Shown: positions 48,337 to 57,495 of the stretch, one piece after another
Numbering within the stretch: position 1 is the first letter of the stretch
How the letters are laid out: each line of letters begins with the position of its first letter
From: Natronincola ferrireducens
Lineage (GTDB): Bacteria > Bacillota > Clostridia > Peptostreptococcales > Natronincolaceae
NCBI RefSeq assembly: GCF_900100845.1
Contig: NZ_FNFP01000002.1
Span: 434,001 to 498,000, forward strand
Length of the DNA stretch: 64,000 bases
Reading direction: 5' to 3'
The notes under the pieces: generated by a model
What the model saw: only the letters and a program-made list of their open reading frames with translations
Databases searched by the model: none
What the model was told of the DNA's origin: nothing
Translations under genes and position numbers: made by a program

Positions 48337-48669
48337 TTACACCTCCTTGTCATGAACCTCTATATATTGATAATAACTTTTTTCAATATTTTTAAATCCA
48401 ATTATCATTGTCTCAAGCAATATATTAATTTCATGTCTTTTTTCTTTTGATAAACCATCAGGTATGCAACAATATAAGTATCCATTTTTCATATCATAGG
48501 TTACATTTATTTCTAATACTTCATATATCCCCAGTAGGATTGTTTGGCTTAACATAGAAACTGCTGCACAAACGATATCCTTTCCTGGTTCATCAGCATA
48601 AGCATGACCTGAAATATCAAACTCAACTACGTCATTGTTTTTATTACGCTTAACACTTACTTTTATCAT
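48337..48669 (-). CDS. prp: Ribosomal-processing cysteine protease Prp
   Basis: 110-aa YsxB/Prp protease that trims L27. The catalytic pair is visible: His22 in SGHAYADEPGKDIVCAAVS and Cys34 in the same stretch. It lies between rplU and rpmA (10 nt and 3 nt spacing), the standard Firmicutes order. Confidence 0.95.
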   Translation of the reverse strand: MIKVSVKRNKNNDVVEFDISGHAYADEPGKDIVCAAVSMLSQTILLGIYEVLEINVTYDMKNGYLYCCIPDGLSKEKRHEINILLETMIIGFKNIEKSYYQYIEVHDKEV

Positions 48670-48679
48670 AAGTTATACC

Positions 48680-48991
48680 TTAAGCATTAATTTTTTCAAT
48701 AACTAATTTTGTGTAGGGTTGTCTGTGACCTTGTTTCTTTCTGAAGTCCTTTTTAGCCTTATACTTAAAAATGATGATTTTTTTACCTTTACCTTGTTCA
48801 AGTACTTTAGCTTCAACTTTTGCACCATCTACTAATGGACTACCTACAGTTAGACTACCTTCTTTAGAAACTGCTAATACATTTTCAAGGGTTACTACAT
48901 CGCCTTCAGTTGCATCTAATTTTTCAACAAACAATGTATCTCCTTCTTGCACTCTGTATTGTTTTCCACCTGTCTCAATAATTGCGTACAT
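48680..48991 (-). CDS. rplU: Ribosomal protein L21
   Basis: 103 aa, full length. [18 protein letters not shown] and the C-terminal [22 protein letters not shown] are diagnostic. First gene of the rplU-prp-rpmA operon, with an L21-type leader and a strong promoter upstream. Confidence 0.98.
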   Translation of the reverse strand: MYAIIETGGKQYRVQEGDTLFVEKLDATEGDVVTLENVLAVSKEGSLTVGSPLVDGAKVEAKVLEQGKGKKIIIFKYKAKKDFRKKQGHRQPYTKLVIEKINA

Positions 48992-49067
48992 ATTTACACC
49001 TCCTCAAACCAGTCTCGCCGAATGCAAGGTACTTTCGTTTACAACCCCATTCGAGCGGCTACTTCCA
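48992..49067 (-). promoter_or_regulatory. Ribosomal protein L21 leader (autoregulatory RNA)
   Basis: The minus strand reads AAGTAGCCGCTCGAATG, then GGGGTTGTAAACGAAAGTAC, then CATTCGGCGAGACTGG before GAGGAGGTG. CTCGAATG pairs with CATTCG and GAG across a 2-nt bulge, the closing stem of the L21 leader motif of Firmicutes, which L21 is thought to bind. Confidence 0.7.
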
Positions 49068-49074
49068 AGTATAT

Positions 49075-49103
49075 ATATTATCATAGTCCGTTAGCTGTGT
49101 CAA
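49075..49103 (-). promoter_or_regulatory. Sigma-A promoter of the rplU operon
   Basis: The minus strand has TTGACA (49098-49103), a 17-nt spacer and TAATAT (49075-49080), just after the rng stop codon. Confidence 0.85.
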
Positions 49104-49106
49104 GCA

Positions 49107-50606
49107 TTACACCTGCATTTCACCTGCCATCTTTTCAATTACTTCTAGTCTTCCTATGGCTTTTACATTTAAATCATTATGATGGACTTCCTTATTAGGA
49201 ATTACCCATACTTTTATACTGTGCATCTCTTCTATTTCTTTAATAACAAATGAGCTGTTAGAAATTTGATCAAATGCTTCAGGACTTACTTGAAAGATAA
49301 TTGCCTCTGCATTGGTATGGATATGTATTCTTTTAACTTCCTTTTCTATTTTATATAATAAAACATCTTCATTAAAGACCCTTCCCGTACCTTCGCAATA
49401 GGGACATTTTTTCTGTAAAAGTGATTCAAGCTTCTGCCTAACTTTCTTTCTTGTAATTTCTACTAAACCTAAAGAAGTAATGCCTAAAACCTTGGTTTTT
49501 GTTCGGTCTTTGTTTAATGCTTGTTGTAGTACATCTAATACTTGCTGAATGTAATCTTGATTGGTCATATCAATAAAATCTACAATAATAATACCTCCGA
49601 TGTCTCTTAACCTTAACTGCTTTCCTATTTCTTTTGCAGCTTCGATGTTGGTATTATATACAGTATTTTCTAGATCTGTAGTTCCTACATATTTACCGGT
49701 ATTAACATCAATCACTGTCAAAGCTTCTGTGGAATCAATAACAATATATCCTCCACTCTTTAACCATATTTTTCTGGCAATTCCGTTTTTAAGTTGAGTT
49801 TCAATATTATAGGTTTGAAAAATCTCCATATCATCTTTGTATAGTTTTATCCTGTTCTTTAAAGAAGGCGATATTAAATCTATTAAATCCAGTGCATTTC
49901 TATACTCTTCTTCATCATTCACAACAAATTGATCAATATCTTTATTAAATATATCTCGAATTGTTCTGTCTACTAAATCGAAGTCTGTATAAATCATACG
50001 GGGAGCAAAGCCTAACTTTTTTTCTTTTTCTATCTTTTGCCATAGCTTTAATAAAAACTTAATGTCATCCTGAAAGGTATCCTTACTTTTACCAGCCGCC
50101 ACTGTTCTAACAATAACACCCATATTTTGTGGTTTTATTTCTTCAACCTCTTTCCTTAATCTATCCCGTTCTTCTTCTTCAGTAATTCTTCTAGAAACCC
50201 CAAGATAATCGGTATAGGGCATTAAGACTAAACATCTTCCTGGCAAGGTTATATGGGTAGTCACCCTAGCACCTTTTGAGCCGATAGGTTCTTTAATAAC
50301 TTGTACAATAATTTCCTGCCCTTCCTTGACAATATCTCTAATAGATACATTTCTATATTTTTCATTTTCATCGTCATATGCCTGTGGTATAGCATCCTTA
50401 ACATAGAGAAAACTATTTTTTTCTAGACCAATATCTACAAAAGCAGCCTGCATACCAGGCAAAACATTGGTTACCCTTCCTTTATAAATGTTACCTACTA
50501 TCCTCTTATTATTTTTTCTCTCTATATATATTTCAACTAGCTCTTTATTTTCTAAAAGTGCTAGGCGAGTCTCATTAATACCCTTGTCTACAATTATTTC
50601 ATTCAT
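49107..50606 (-). CDS. rng: Ribonuclease G/E family endoribonuclease
   Basis: 499-aa RNase G/E family protein. An S1 domain (NIYKGRVTNVLPGMQAAFVDIG) precedes the 5' sensor and DNase I-like domain with catalytic aspartates (TVIDVNTGKYVG and IVDFIDM). The Zn-link CPYCEGTGRV is present. No long C-terminal scaffold, so closer to RNase G. In Clostridia this gene usually precedes rplU, as here. Confidence 0.96.
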   Translation of the reverse strand: MNEIIVDKGINETRLALLENKELVEIYIERKNNKRIVGNIYKGRVTNVLPGMQAAFVDIGLEKNSFLYVKDAIPQAYDDENEKYRNVSIRDIVKEGQEIIVQVIKEPIGSKGARVTTHITLPGRCLVLMPYTDYLGVSRRITEEEERDRLRKEVEEIKPQNMGVIVRTVAAGKSKDTFQDDIKFLLKLWQKIEKEKKLGFAPRMIYTDFDLVDRTIRDIFNKDIDQFVVNDEEEYRNALDLIDLISPSLKNRIKLYKDDMEIFQTYNIETQLKNGIARKIWLKSGGYIVIDSTEALTVIDVNTGKYVGTTDLENTVYNTNIEAAKEIGKQLRLRDIGGIIIVDFIDMTNQDYIQQVLDVLQQALNKDRTKTKVLGITSLGLVEITRKKVRQKLESLLQKKCPYCEGTGRVFNEDVLLYKIEKEVKRIHIHTNAEAIIFQVSPEAFDQISNSSFVIKEIEEMHSIKVWVIPNKEVHHNDLNVKAIGRLEVIEKMAGEMQV

Positions 50607-50663
50607 ATAACCAACTCCTAGAGAGTTATTTTCACTAAAAAAAGTCTCTGTATTCCTACAAGC

Positions 50664-51401
50664 TTAAATTTCTATATCATCTAGAGGTGTCAAGTGTGCT
50701 GGGTTTATTTTTGTTAATAAATCATGCCGGTGTATTCTTACTTTATCCTTATTAATATCTAACTTTGTCATTTCATCCAGCTTATTTATTACGGTTTCAG
50801 GCTTTAAATTTCCTGTGCTTCCAGTTGCTAGTATCATTTTTATAATTGCAATATTTTCTTTAACCTCTATTACTTCTATATCATGGATATAGTCTCGAAT
50901 ATTTATTCTTTGTACTTGACTTTTATTTGATTTTTTATAATTATTTTTACGTTTTTTCTCTTTTATATCTATAATTTCTTCTAAATTTAAAAACCCTTTT
51001 AATTCCTCTTTTAATACCTCTTCTGTTGTTTGGTTTGAAAAAATTACTTTAACACTATAGATAGAATATTTAATGATGGACATCAATGAATCTGCATTTT
51101 TAGGGATGTACTGACTTTTAATAATCCTTAACCCCTCAGGTAAAACCTTGTTTAGTTTGTTTGCAAAATCCTCTAGATCCATAGGTTCTGTAATTTCTAT
51201 ATCTATATATTCTCCCTCACTAGCCACCCCAATAGCTAAAGCAGTAGCAAAGGACATGATTGGGTGGGGGTTGTAGCCTTGTGTATAAGATATAGCTATA
51301 TTAGCTCTCCTAAAAGCCCTTTCAAACAAACGAATCAAATCCAAGTGAGAAATAAAAACCATATCTCCTTTTTTGTAAAATCTTGATCTTATCCTATGCA
51401 T
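50664..51401 (-). CDS. DUF2344/TIGR03936 family protein (pairs with radical SAM TIGR03960)
   Basis: 245 aa from ATG 51401, which overlaps the upstream radical SAM stop by one base (TAATG), so translation is coupled. The longer frame from 51440 starts inside that gene. Motifs: RSRFYKKGDMVFISHLDLIRLFERAFRRA, YTQGYNPHPIMSFATALAIGVAS(E)GEYID. The family is always next to or fused with TIGR03960-type radical SAM proteins upstream of rng and L21; its role is unknown, and tRNA or rRNA modification is suggested only by context. Confidence 0.88.
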   Translation of the reverse strand: MHRIRSRFYKKGDMVFISHLDLIRLFERAFRRANIAISYTQGYNPHPIMSFATALAIGVASEGEYIDIEITEPMDLEDFANKLNKVLPEGLRIIKSQYIPKNADSLMSIIKYSIYSVKVIFSNQTTEEVLKEELKGFLNLEEIIDIKEKKRKNNYKKSNKSQVQRINIRDYIHDIEVIEVKENIAIIKMILATGSTGNLKPETVINKLDEMTKLDINKDKVRIHRHDLLTKINPAHLTPLDDIEI

Positions 51402-53239
51402 TAACAAATTCCTCCTACAAAATCTTGATTGATGCCACATCCTGAACAGCTGGTTCTACAATCCTGCGTTAATTCACCATTTTTAGCTTTTTCATTCTCC
51501 TTCATAAGAAACGCTTTAGTTACTCCTACATCTATATGATCCCACGGTAGAATTTCATCATAGTCCCTCTGTCTATTGGCATAAAAGGCAGGATCGATAT
51601 CGACCTTTTTAAAGATCTCCATCCACTTATTATAATCAAAATGCTCCATCCATCCATCAAACCTACAGCCCTCCTCCACAGCTAATGCTATAACCCTGGA
51701 CAATCTTCTATCACCCCTAGCAAAGACTGCTTCTAAAAAGCTGGTTTTTGCATCATGATAATTATAGGTTATGTTTTTCCGATGTATTTGTTCTCTTAGA
51801 AATTTCTGTCTCTTATCAATTTCTTCTAGTGTAATCTGAGGTTCCCATTGAAATGGTGTAAATGGCTTTGGAACAAAGGTCGAGGTGCTAACAGTAACAT
51901 TTAAACCCCTCCCCCTTTGGTCTTTAGGGGTTTCATAATATAGGTCTACTACTTTATAGGCCAAGTCCTTAATCCCGGTTAAATCTTCTAGTGTCTCTGT
52001 TGGTAATCCTAGCATAAAATACAGCTTTACACTGCTCCATCCTGACTGAAAGGCTTGACCAGCGGCCGTCATTAAATCCTCTTCTACCAGCCCTTTATTA
52101 ATAACATCTCTTAATCGTTGGCTTCCAGCTTCCGGTGCAAAGGTTAGGCCTGTTTTTCTTACTTTTTGTATCTCTTTAATGAGTTGTAGAGAAAAGCTAT
52201 CTAATCTTAAGGATGGTAAGGATATACCTATTTTATCACTACTATACTTTTCTATTAAATGAGTTACAAAATCATGTAAGCTTGAATAATCACTGGTGCT
52301 TAAGGAAGCTAATGAAATTTCTTCATAACCAGTTGAGGTTAATAGGTTTTCTGCTAAATTCCTTAAACGTTCTACTGACCGTTCACGGATCGGTCTATAA
52401 ACCATACCAGCTTGACAAAATCTACATCCTCTTGTACAGCCTCTGAATATTTCTAGCACTACCCGATCATGTACCACGTTTAAGTAAGGTACTATCATTG
52501 TTTCTGGATAAAATACATCATCTAGGTTTTTGATGATTCTTTTCTTTATTTTTGAAGGTATCCCTTGAATCTTAGGGATAAAGGATTGAATCCTCCCATC
52601 TTCTTTATAGGTCACTTCATATAGACTAGGTACATATACCCCAGATATTTTAGCAACTTCTTCTAAGAAGTTTGCTTTTACATAACCTTCCTTTTTAAAT
52701 TTTCTATAAATATCTAATACTTCTATTTGTACTTCTTCCCCTTCTCCTAGCACTATAATGTCAGCAAAATCTGCAATAGGTTCAGGGTTGTAGGCACAAG
52801 GTCCTCCTAGTATAACAAGAGGATGGTCTTCAGTACGGTCTTTACTAAATACTGGAACTCCTGCTAAATGTAGCATATTTAAAATGTTACTGTAGCTTAG
52901 TTCATATTGTAGGGTAAAGCCTAAAAAATCAAAACCTTTAATAGGTTGTCTACTTTCTAGAGCAAAAAGAGGAATGTTGTTACTTCTCATTTCCTCTTCC
53001 ATATCTACTGCAGGTGCAAAAACTCTTTCACAATAAACATCGTCTATTGTATTTAATAGATGATACATAATTTGCATACCTAAGTGACTCATGCCAACCT
53101 CATAAATATCTGGGAAACAAAATCCATAGCGTATTGTTCCATTATCAATTGATTTATGTATACTATTTAACTCGTTTCCTAAGTATCTTGCAGGTTTTTC
53201 AACTTTGTACAGTAAATCTTCAATATTAACAGCATTCAT
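51401..53239 (-). CDS. TIGR03960-type B12-binding/radical SAM protein of unknown function
   Basis: 612-aa protein with a cobalamin-binding-like N-terminal domain (about residues 1-220, GMQIMYHLLN, LGGPCAYNPEPIADFADIIVLGEGE) and a radical SAM core (FRGCTRGCRFCQAGMVYRPIRERS, Cx3Cx2C). The C-terminal region is cysteine-rich (CRTSCSGCGINQ). The pairing with DUF2344 and position before rng are conserved in Clostridia. The substrate is not known. Confidence 0.92.
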   Translation of the reverse strand: MNAVNIEDLLYKVEKPARYLGNELNSIHKSIDNGTIRYGFCFPDIYEVGMSHLGMQIMYHLLNTIDDVYCERVFAPAVDMEEEMRSNNIPLFALESRQPIKGFDFLGFTLQYELSYSNILNMLHLAGVPVFSKDRTEDHPLVILGGPCAYNPEPIADFADIIVLGEGEEVQIEVLDIYRKFKKEGYVKANFLEEVAKISGVYVPSLYEVTYKEDGRIQSFIPKIQGIPSKIKKRIIKNLDDVFYPETMIVPYLNVVHDRVVLEIFRGCTRGCRFCQAGMVYRPIRERSVERLRNLAENLLTSTGYEEISLASLSTSDYSSLHDFVTHLIEKYSSDKIGISLPSLRLDSFSLQLIKEIQKVRKTGLTFAPEAGSQRLRDVINKGLVEEDLMTAAGQAFQSGWSSVKLYFMLGLPTETLEDLTGIKDLAYKVVDLYYETPKDQRGRGLNVTVSTSTFVPKPFTPFQWEPQITLEEIDKRQKFLREQIHRKNITYNYHDAKTSFLEAVFARGDRRLSRVIALAVEEGCRFDGWMEHFDYNKWMEIFKKVDIDPAFYANRQRDYDEILPWDHIDVGVTKAFLMKENEKAKNGELTQDCRTSCSGCGINQDFVGGIC

Positions 53240-53332
53240 ATATGGTCCTCCAATTCTTTTTCCTTCATATGTATATTCCTTTATAAGTATATGATAACAT
53301 AACTGATTTGAAAATATGTTATTATATATTGA

Positions 53333-54217
53333 TTATTTTTTTAATATTTCTAAAAGATTGGCTAAAGTTAATTTGTAATTATATTGAATGATGGCATCTA
53401 ATATTTCACTTTCTGAAATGTTTCCTAACACCTTGCCTTTTGTATTAATTACTGTGACAAAGTGATATTTACTTGTTGAAAATTCCTGTAAAACTTTTCT
53501 TAAATCAATAGATTCCAAGGCAGTTAAGTATTTAACATCCATAATCCCCTTATCCAGCAGTTGCTTTTTCTTAGTGACTATTTGATAAATAAAAGTATAG
53601 CCAATTTTTTCTGCTTCATTATGGGCTTTAAAGTATAAGAAAATAGCTATGCCAGTTAAAAAAAAGTTTTCTGTGTTTTTTGTGCCTAGATAAATACTGA
53701 TAATAAATAGAGAACTTGCTATTATTTTACTAAGTTTTATCATAAATTTCGTTGCCTTTTTAAACCCTATTTTGTTACTAAGATATGCCCTTAGTATTCT
53801 TCCACCATCCAGGGGTAAAATTGGAAGCATATTAAATAACCCAATAGTAAGATTTATAAAGATAAAAAATAATAATATATCTACTTGGGTTGTTATATAG
53901 GATTGTATCATAATTGCTATTAATAATAAAACAAAGTTTACAATGGGACCAACGATAGAAATAACCATTTCTTTGAAAGGGTCTAAATCCAAATAATTCT
54001 CTGCTCTAGCCACCCCTCCAAAGGGAAATAGTTCAATTTCTGTAACATTTACGCCATAATATATAGCTACAAAAGAATGAGCTAATTCATGGGTTACAAT
54101 AACCAACATGACAAGGATTAGCTCATGAAAATATTCATAATAAATGCTAAAAACCCAAATAGGTATTAGCAAATAATTTATTTTTATTACAATCCCAAAC
54201 AATTTAAATAGTCTCAT
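53333..54217 (-). CDS. spoIVFB: SpoIVFB-like site-2 intramembrane metalloprotease
   Basis: 294-aa S2P protease that releases pro-sigma-K in the mother cell. Several helices; zinc motif HELAH in VIVTHELAHSFVAIYYGV and the third ligand Asp in NMLPILPLDGGRIL. The C terminus (about 220-294) resembles a CBS domain that could sense nucleotides. SpoIVFA is directly upstream (22 nt), supporting the call over a generic S2P family member. Confidence 0.92.
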   Translation of the reverse strand: MRLFKLFGIVIKINYLLIPIWVFSIYYEYFHELILVMLVIVTHELAHSFVAIYYGVNVTEIELFPFGGVARAENYLDLDPFKEMVISIVGPIVNFVLLLIAIMIQSYITTQVDILLFFIFINLTIGLFNMLPILPLDGGRILRAYLSNKIGFKKATKFMIKLSKIIASSLFIISIYLGTKNTENFFLTGIAIFLYFKAHNEAEKIGYTFIYQIVTKKKQLLDKGIMDVKYLTALESIDLRKVLQEFSTSKYHFVTVINTKGKVLGNISESEILDAIIQYNYKLTLANLLEILKK

Positions 54218-54239
54218 TTTAAATGCCTGCCTTTATAGT

Positions 54240-54950
54240 CTACATACTTTGAATTCCAAGATTAATAAATAGCAAAGGGTCCACCGGTTGTTTGTTTTGC
54301 CACACTTCAAATCGTAATTTTCCTGCACTTGTACCTATTATTTCTCCAATGACAACCTTCTGATTTTTACTTACTATTCTCTGGTCTAAATTTTTATACA
54401 CAGATAACAATTCTCCCTTATGTTTAATAATGATATAATTACCACTTGACTGGTTTTCGCCAATCTCTAACACCACACCCTCCTGTGTGGCAATAACCTC
54501 ATCCCCTATTTCTCCTTGTATTACAATACCTCTAGTTTTTACTGTTCTTCCCTCTACTTCTTCTTCAAAAAAAGAGATGATCTCCCCCTTCATTGGTGAT
54601 ACAAATTGAGTTTGAGATGTTCCTCCGAAGTTGAAGACTGGGATAATATCATCACTTTTTCTAATTAACTGTAATGCCGAATCCTTTGCCCAGTGATAAT
54701 TGTCAACTAAGTTAAATTGTTTATTTATTCTATAATCCACTTTAGTAATAATGTAATTGGTTGCTCTTGTATTAATATTTTTTATAATTATGATCACCAG
54801 CAATATCGTGAGACATATAATCAGTTTTATGAAAGTTTTTTTAAACCACAGCCCATAATCTATGTCCCATAGACCTACAGGATTTTTGTTTGTTCTATTG
54901 TGGAAAATTCCTATGGGTTGGACTTGGTTATTACTTTTTCTTGTATTCAT
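54240..54950 (-). CDS. spoIVFA: SpoIVFA-like membrane protein with degenerate M23 domain
   Basis: 236 aa from ATG 54950 (MNTRKSNN) with GGAGGGA upstream; ATG 54956 adds two residues but leaves too little spacing. One transmembrane helix (about residue 40, TFIKLIICLTILLVIII) and a LytM/M23-like C-terminal domain with GGTSQTQFVSPMKGEII, GVVLEIGEN, HKGELLSVYKNL, LRFEVW. The usual M23 zinc histidines (HxxxD, HxH) are missing, so it is probably not catalytic. In Bacillus SpoIVFA holds SpoIVFB inactive. Confidence 0.88.
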   Translation of the reverse strand: MNTRKSNNQVQPIGIFHNRTNKNPVGLWDIDYGLWFKKTFIKLIICLTILLVIIIIKNINTRATNYIITKVDYRINKQFNLVDNYHWAKDSALQLIRKSDDIIPVFNFGGTSQTQFVSPMKGEIISFFEEEVEGRTVKTRGIVIQGEIGDEVIATQEGVVLEIGENQSSGNYIIIKHKGELLSVYKNLDQRIVSKNQKVVIGEIIGTSAGKLRFEVWQNKQPVDPLLFINLGIQSM

Positions 54951-55056
54951 CTTCATTCCCTCCTTTGTGTAGACTTTGTGTAGATTTAGTATAAATATAT
55001 TGCTATGTTCTTTAATTTATTACAGCCTCTAAAAGTTATTATAGAAATGTGGACAA

Positions 55057-55094
55057 ATAAAAAAGACCATTTATTTTAATAAATAAACAGTCTC
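55057..55094 (-). terminator. Intrinsic terminator after mgsA
   Basis: On the minus strand AGACTGTTTATTT (55093-55081) pairs with AAATAAATGGTCT (55076-55064) over 13 bp including two G.T, followed by TTTTTTAT. Confidence 0.75.
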
Positions 55095-55110
55095 TGTAAA
55101 ACTATATTGT

Positions 55111-55512
55111 TTACCTTTTATTAACAAATTTTCTCCATTCTAAATCTCCACGTTCTAGAGATCGAATTAAAATTTCTGCAGTAGCAATATTTGTAGCAAC
55201 AGGAATCATATGTACATCACATAGTCTTATAAGAGCTTGAATGTCTGGCTCATGGGGTTGAGCAGTTAAAGGATCTCTAAAAAAGATAATAATATCCATT
55301 CTATTATTAGCGATTTCTGCACCTATTTGTTGGTCTCCTCCCATAGGACCTGACTGAAATCTGTGGACTTCTAGTGAGGTAGCCTCCATAATTTTTTTCC
55401 CAGTTGTCCCAGTAGCAAATAGATTATAATCCTTTAATATATACTCATAGGCTGTTGCAAAATTTACCATCATTTCTTTTTTCATGTCATGGGCTATAAG
55501 TGCTATATTCAT
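55111..55512 (-). CDS. mgsA: Methylglyoxal synthase
   Basis: 133-aa enzyme converting DHAP to methylglyoxal and phosphate. [37 protein letters not shown] and [17 protein letters not shown] are diagnostic. Last gene of the minCDE-mgsA run, 19 nt after minE. Confidence 0.97.
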   Translation of the reverse strand: MNIALIAHDMKKEMMVNFATAYEYILKDYNLFATGTTGKKIMEATSLEVHRFQSGPMGGDQQIGAEIANNRMDIIIFFRDPLTAQPHEPDIQALIRLCDVHMIPVATNIATAEILIRSLERGDLEWRKFVNKR

Positions 55513-55531
55513 AAGCTTCCTCCTAAATCTA

Positions 55532-55816
55532 TTATCCCCGACTTTTTTCTTTCATTTTTTTAATTGGAATGTTTGCTATTAATGCTGGCATCATGGTGTC
55601 ATCATTATCTCTTTTTGTTTTTGTCAATGTAACCTCAAATCCTTCTTCATCAATCTCAACATAGTCAGATATAATTTTAATAATATCTCCCTTGACCATA
55701 TCCAGAAAGTGAGGAGAGCAATTCGTTCTATCGTGCACCAATACTAGCTTTAACCGTTCTTTAGCAACATTTTTGCTTGTTCCATTGTCTTTGTTAAAAA
55801 ACTTTAAAAAATCCAT
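55532..55816 (-). CDS. minE: Cell division topological specificity factor MinE
   Basis: 94-aa protein. [34 protein letters not shown] is the MinD-contact and topological region. A MinE-type oscillator rather than DivIVA-only placement is implied; minD is 21 nt upstream. Confidence 0.95.
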   Translation of the reverse strand: MDFLKFFNKDNGTSKNVAKERLKLVLVHDRTNCSPHFLDMVKGDIIKIISDYVEIDEEGFEVTLTKTKRDNDDTMMPALIANIPIKKMKEKSRG

Positions 55817-55837
55817 TGTTTTCCTCCTTTCTATATA

Positions 55838-56641
55838 TTATTTTGCTAAGCCAAAAATCTTTCTTATCTTTGCAACAAATCCTTCAGTAGCCTCCATACT
55901 CATATAGGGCACTTGTTCACCAGTAATACGTTTAGCTATATTTCTATAGGCTTGTCCAGCCATGGAAGTATTATCAGTAACTGCTGGTTCGCCTTTATTA
56001 GTAGCTATGACAATAGCTTCATCATCAGGAATTACCCCTAATAAGTCAATTGCTAAAATATCAATCATATCTTCGATATTCATCATATCTCCTTTTTTTA
56101 CCATATCTATCCTAATACGGTTAATAATTAAAAGGGGATCCCTTAATTCTGAAGCCTCTAGAAGGCCTATAATTCTATCGGCATCTCTAACAGCTGATAT
56201 TTCTGGTGTTGTAACAACAATTGCCCTACTAGCACCAGCTATGGCATTTCTAAATCCTTGCTCAATCCCAGCTGGACAATCTACTAATACATAATCAAAG
56301 CCCTCCATCTCTATTAAGTTATTGGTTAACTTCTGCATTTGTTCAGGAGAGATTGCATTTTTATCCTTAGTTTGTGCAGCAGGTAATAAGTGTAATCCCT
56401 CATATCGTTTATCTTTGATAAGAGCTTGTCTTAATCTGCACGTCCCTTCTACAACATCTACTAAATCATAAACAATACGGTTTTCTAACCCCATTACAAC
56501 ATCTAAGTTCCTCAAACCTATATCAGCATCAATAACAGCTACTTTGTATCCCAATTGGGATAAGCCTGTACCTAAATTGGCTGTAGTTGTTGTTTTGCCA
56601 ACGCCACCTTTCCCTGATGTAATGACAATTACTTCTCCCAT
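55838..56641 (-). CDS. minD: Septum site-determining ATPase MinD
   Basis: 267-aa deviant Walker A ATPase. GKGGVGKTTTTANLG at the N terminus, VDCPAGIEQGF (Walker B-like), and an amphipathic C-terminal helix for membrane targeting (FVAKIRKIFG). It recruits MinC and is cycled by MinE. Confidence 0.98.
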   Translation of the reverse strand: MGEVIVITSGKGGVGKTTTTANLGTGLSQLGYKVAVIDADIGLRNLDVVMGLENRIVYDLVDVVEGTCRLRQALIKDKRYEGLHLLPAAQTKDKNAISPEQMQKLTNNLIEMEGFDYVLVDCPAGIEQGFRNAIAGASRAIVVTTPEISAVRDADRIIGLLEASELRDPLLIINRIRIDMVKKGDMMNIEDMIDILAIDLLGVIPDDEAIVIATNKGEPAVTDNTSMAGQAYRNIAKRITGEQVPYMSMEATEGFVAKIRKIFGLAK

Positions 56642-56654
56642 TATTAATTACCCC

Positions 56655-57296
56655 CTATTTGTTTACTTTATTGTTTAAGTAAGGTTCAATATATATACTA
56701 TTTTCTTTAATACGTGCTAATTCTGGATTCTTTGGTTTTTCGTATTTACCATCAGGAGCTCTGGTTATAATGTTTGCAATTCTTAATTGAGTGGGGTCTA
56801 AGTATATAGCTGCTACACAAGCCTCCTCATTGCCATTAGAACCCGCATGGGCTATTCCCCTAAGGCTTCCCATAACAATAATATTGCCTTTAGCAGTAAC
56901 CTGGGCACCAGGATTAACATCCCCTATAATCACTAAATTTCCTTCATAATCAATTTTTTGTCCTGATCTTAAGGTCCCTTTTATAAACTTCGTTTTTCCT
57001 TCCATTATACCCTCAAAAACTTCATTGCTTGTTTTATTACTACTGTCCACCTCTTTTTCCTTGACGACATCCATCTTATATCTAGTAGTCATAATATTTT
57101 CTAGTTCTTCTTTTTCTTCAGTTGTTAAGAGTTCACAACGAATTTCAAAGATTTTAGCACCCTTAAAAAAAGTTTGTGCCTTTTCCAGCTTATTTATTAG
57201 ATGCTGTCGAATTGTTTCAAAATCATAATTTGGTTTGATACAAACAAAAAGTCCCTGTTTTGTTCCTTTAAATTCAATTGCGTTTTCTTCAGCCAT
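56655..57296 (-). CDS. minC: Septum site-determining protein MinC
   Basis: 213-aa FtsZ-ring inhibitor. The N-terminal half (residues 1-100) is the FtsZ-binding domain, and the C-terminal beta-helix contains GTLRSGQKIDYEGNLVIIGDVNPGAQVTAKGNIIVMGSLRG and interacts with MinD. ATG with GGAGG upstream; about 180 nt of leader after the PBP2 terminator. Confidence 0.96.
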   Translation of the reverse strand: MAEENAIEFKGTKQGLFVCIKPNYDFETIRQHLINKLEKAQTFFKGAKIFEIRCELLTTEEKEELENIMTTRYKMDVVKEKEVDSSNKTSNEVFEGIMEGKTKFIKGTLRSGQKIDYEGNLVIIGDVNPGAQVTAKGNIIVMGSLRGIAHAGSNGNEEACVAAIYLDPTQLRIANIITRAPDGKYEKPKNPELARIKENSIYIEPYLNNKVNK

Positions 57297-57457
57297 GGAA
57301 TACTACCTCCACTAGTGAATTAATTTCTTATTACCTTTTATATCATTTAAATAATAAATTCTCCACAACTATCTTAAATCCTTCTTAATATTAACAAAAA
57401 AAGTTAGGGACTATAGTAGGAAAAGCGACAAATAATAACAGTTAATTGGGTACTTTT

Positions 57458-57495
57458 AAAAAAACAGGTTAACTGCTAGGGAGTTAACCTGTTTT
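57458..57495 (-). terminator. Intrinsic terminator overlapping the PBP2 gene end
   Basis: AAAACAGGTTAACT (57461-57474) and AGTTAACCTGTTTT (57482-57495) form a perfect 14-bp stem with a 7-nt loop. T-run on the minus strand at 57457-57463. The stop codon (57476-57478) is in the loop. Confidence 0.85.

Noticed and set aside
54962-54986. Tandem-like TTTGTGTAGA repeats before spoIVFA
   Set aside because: Only two imperfect copies in an AT-rich leader; not enough to call a regulatory repeat.
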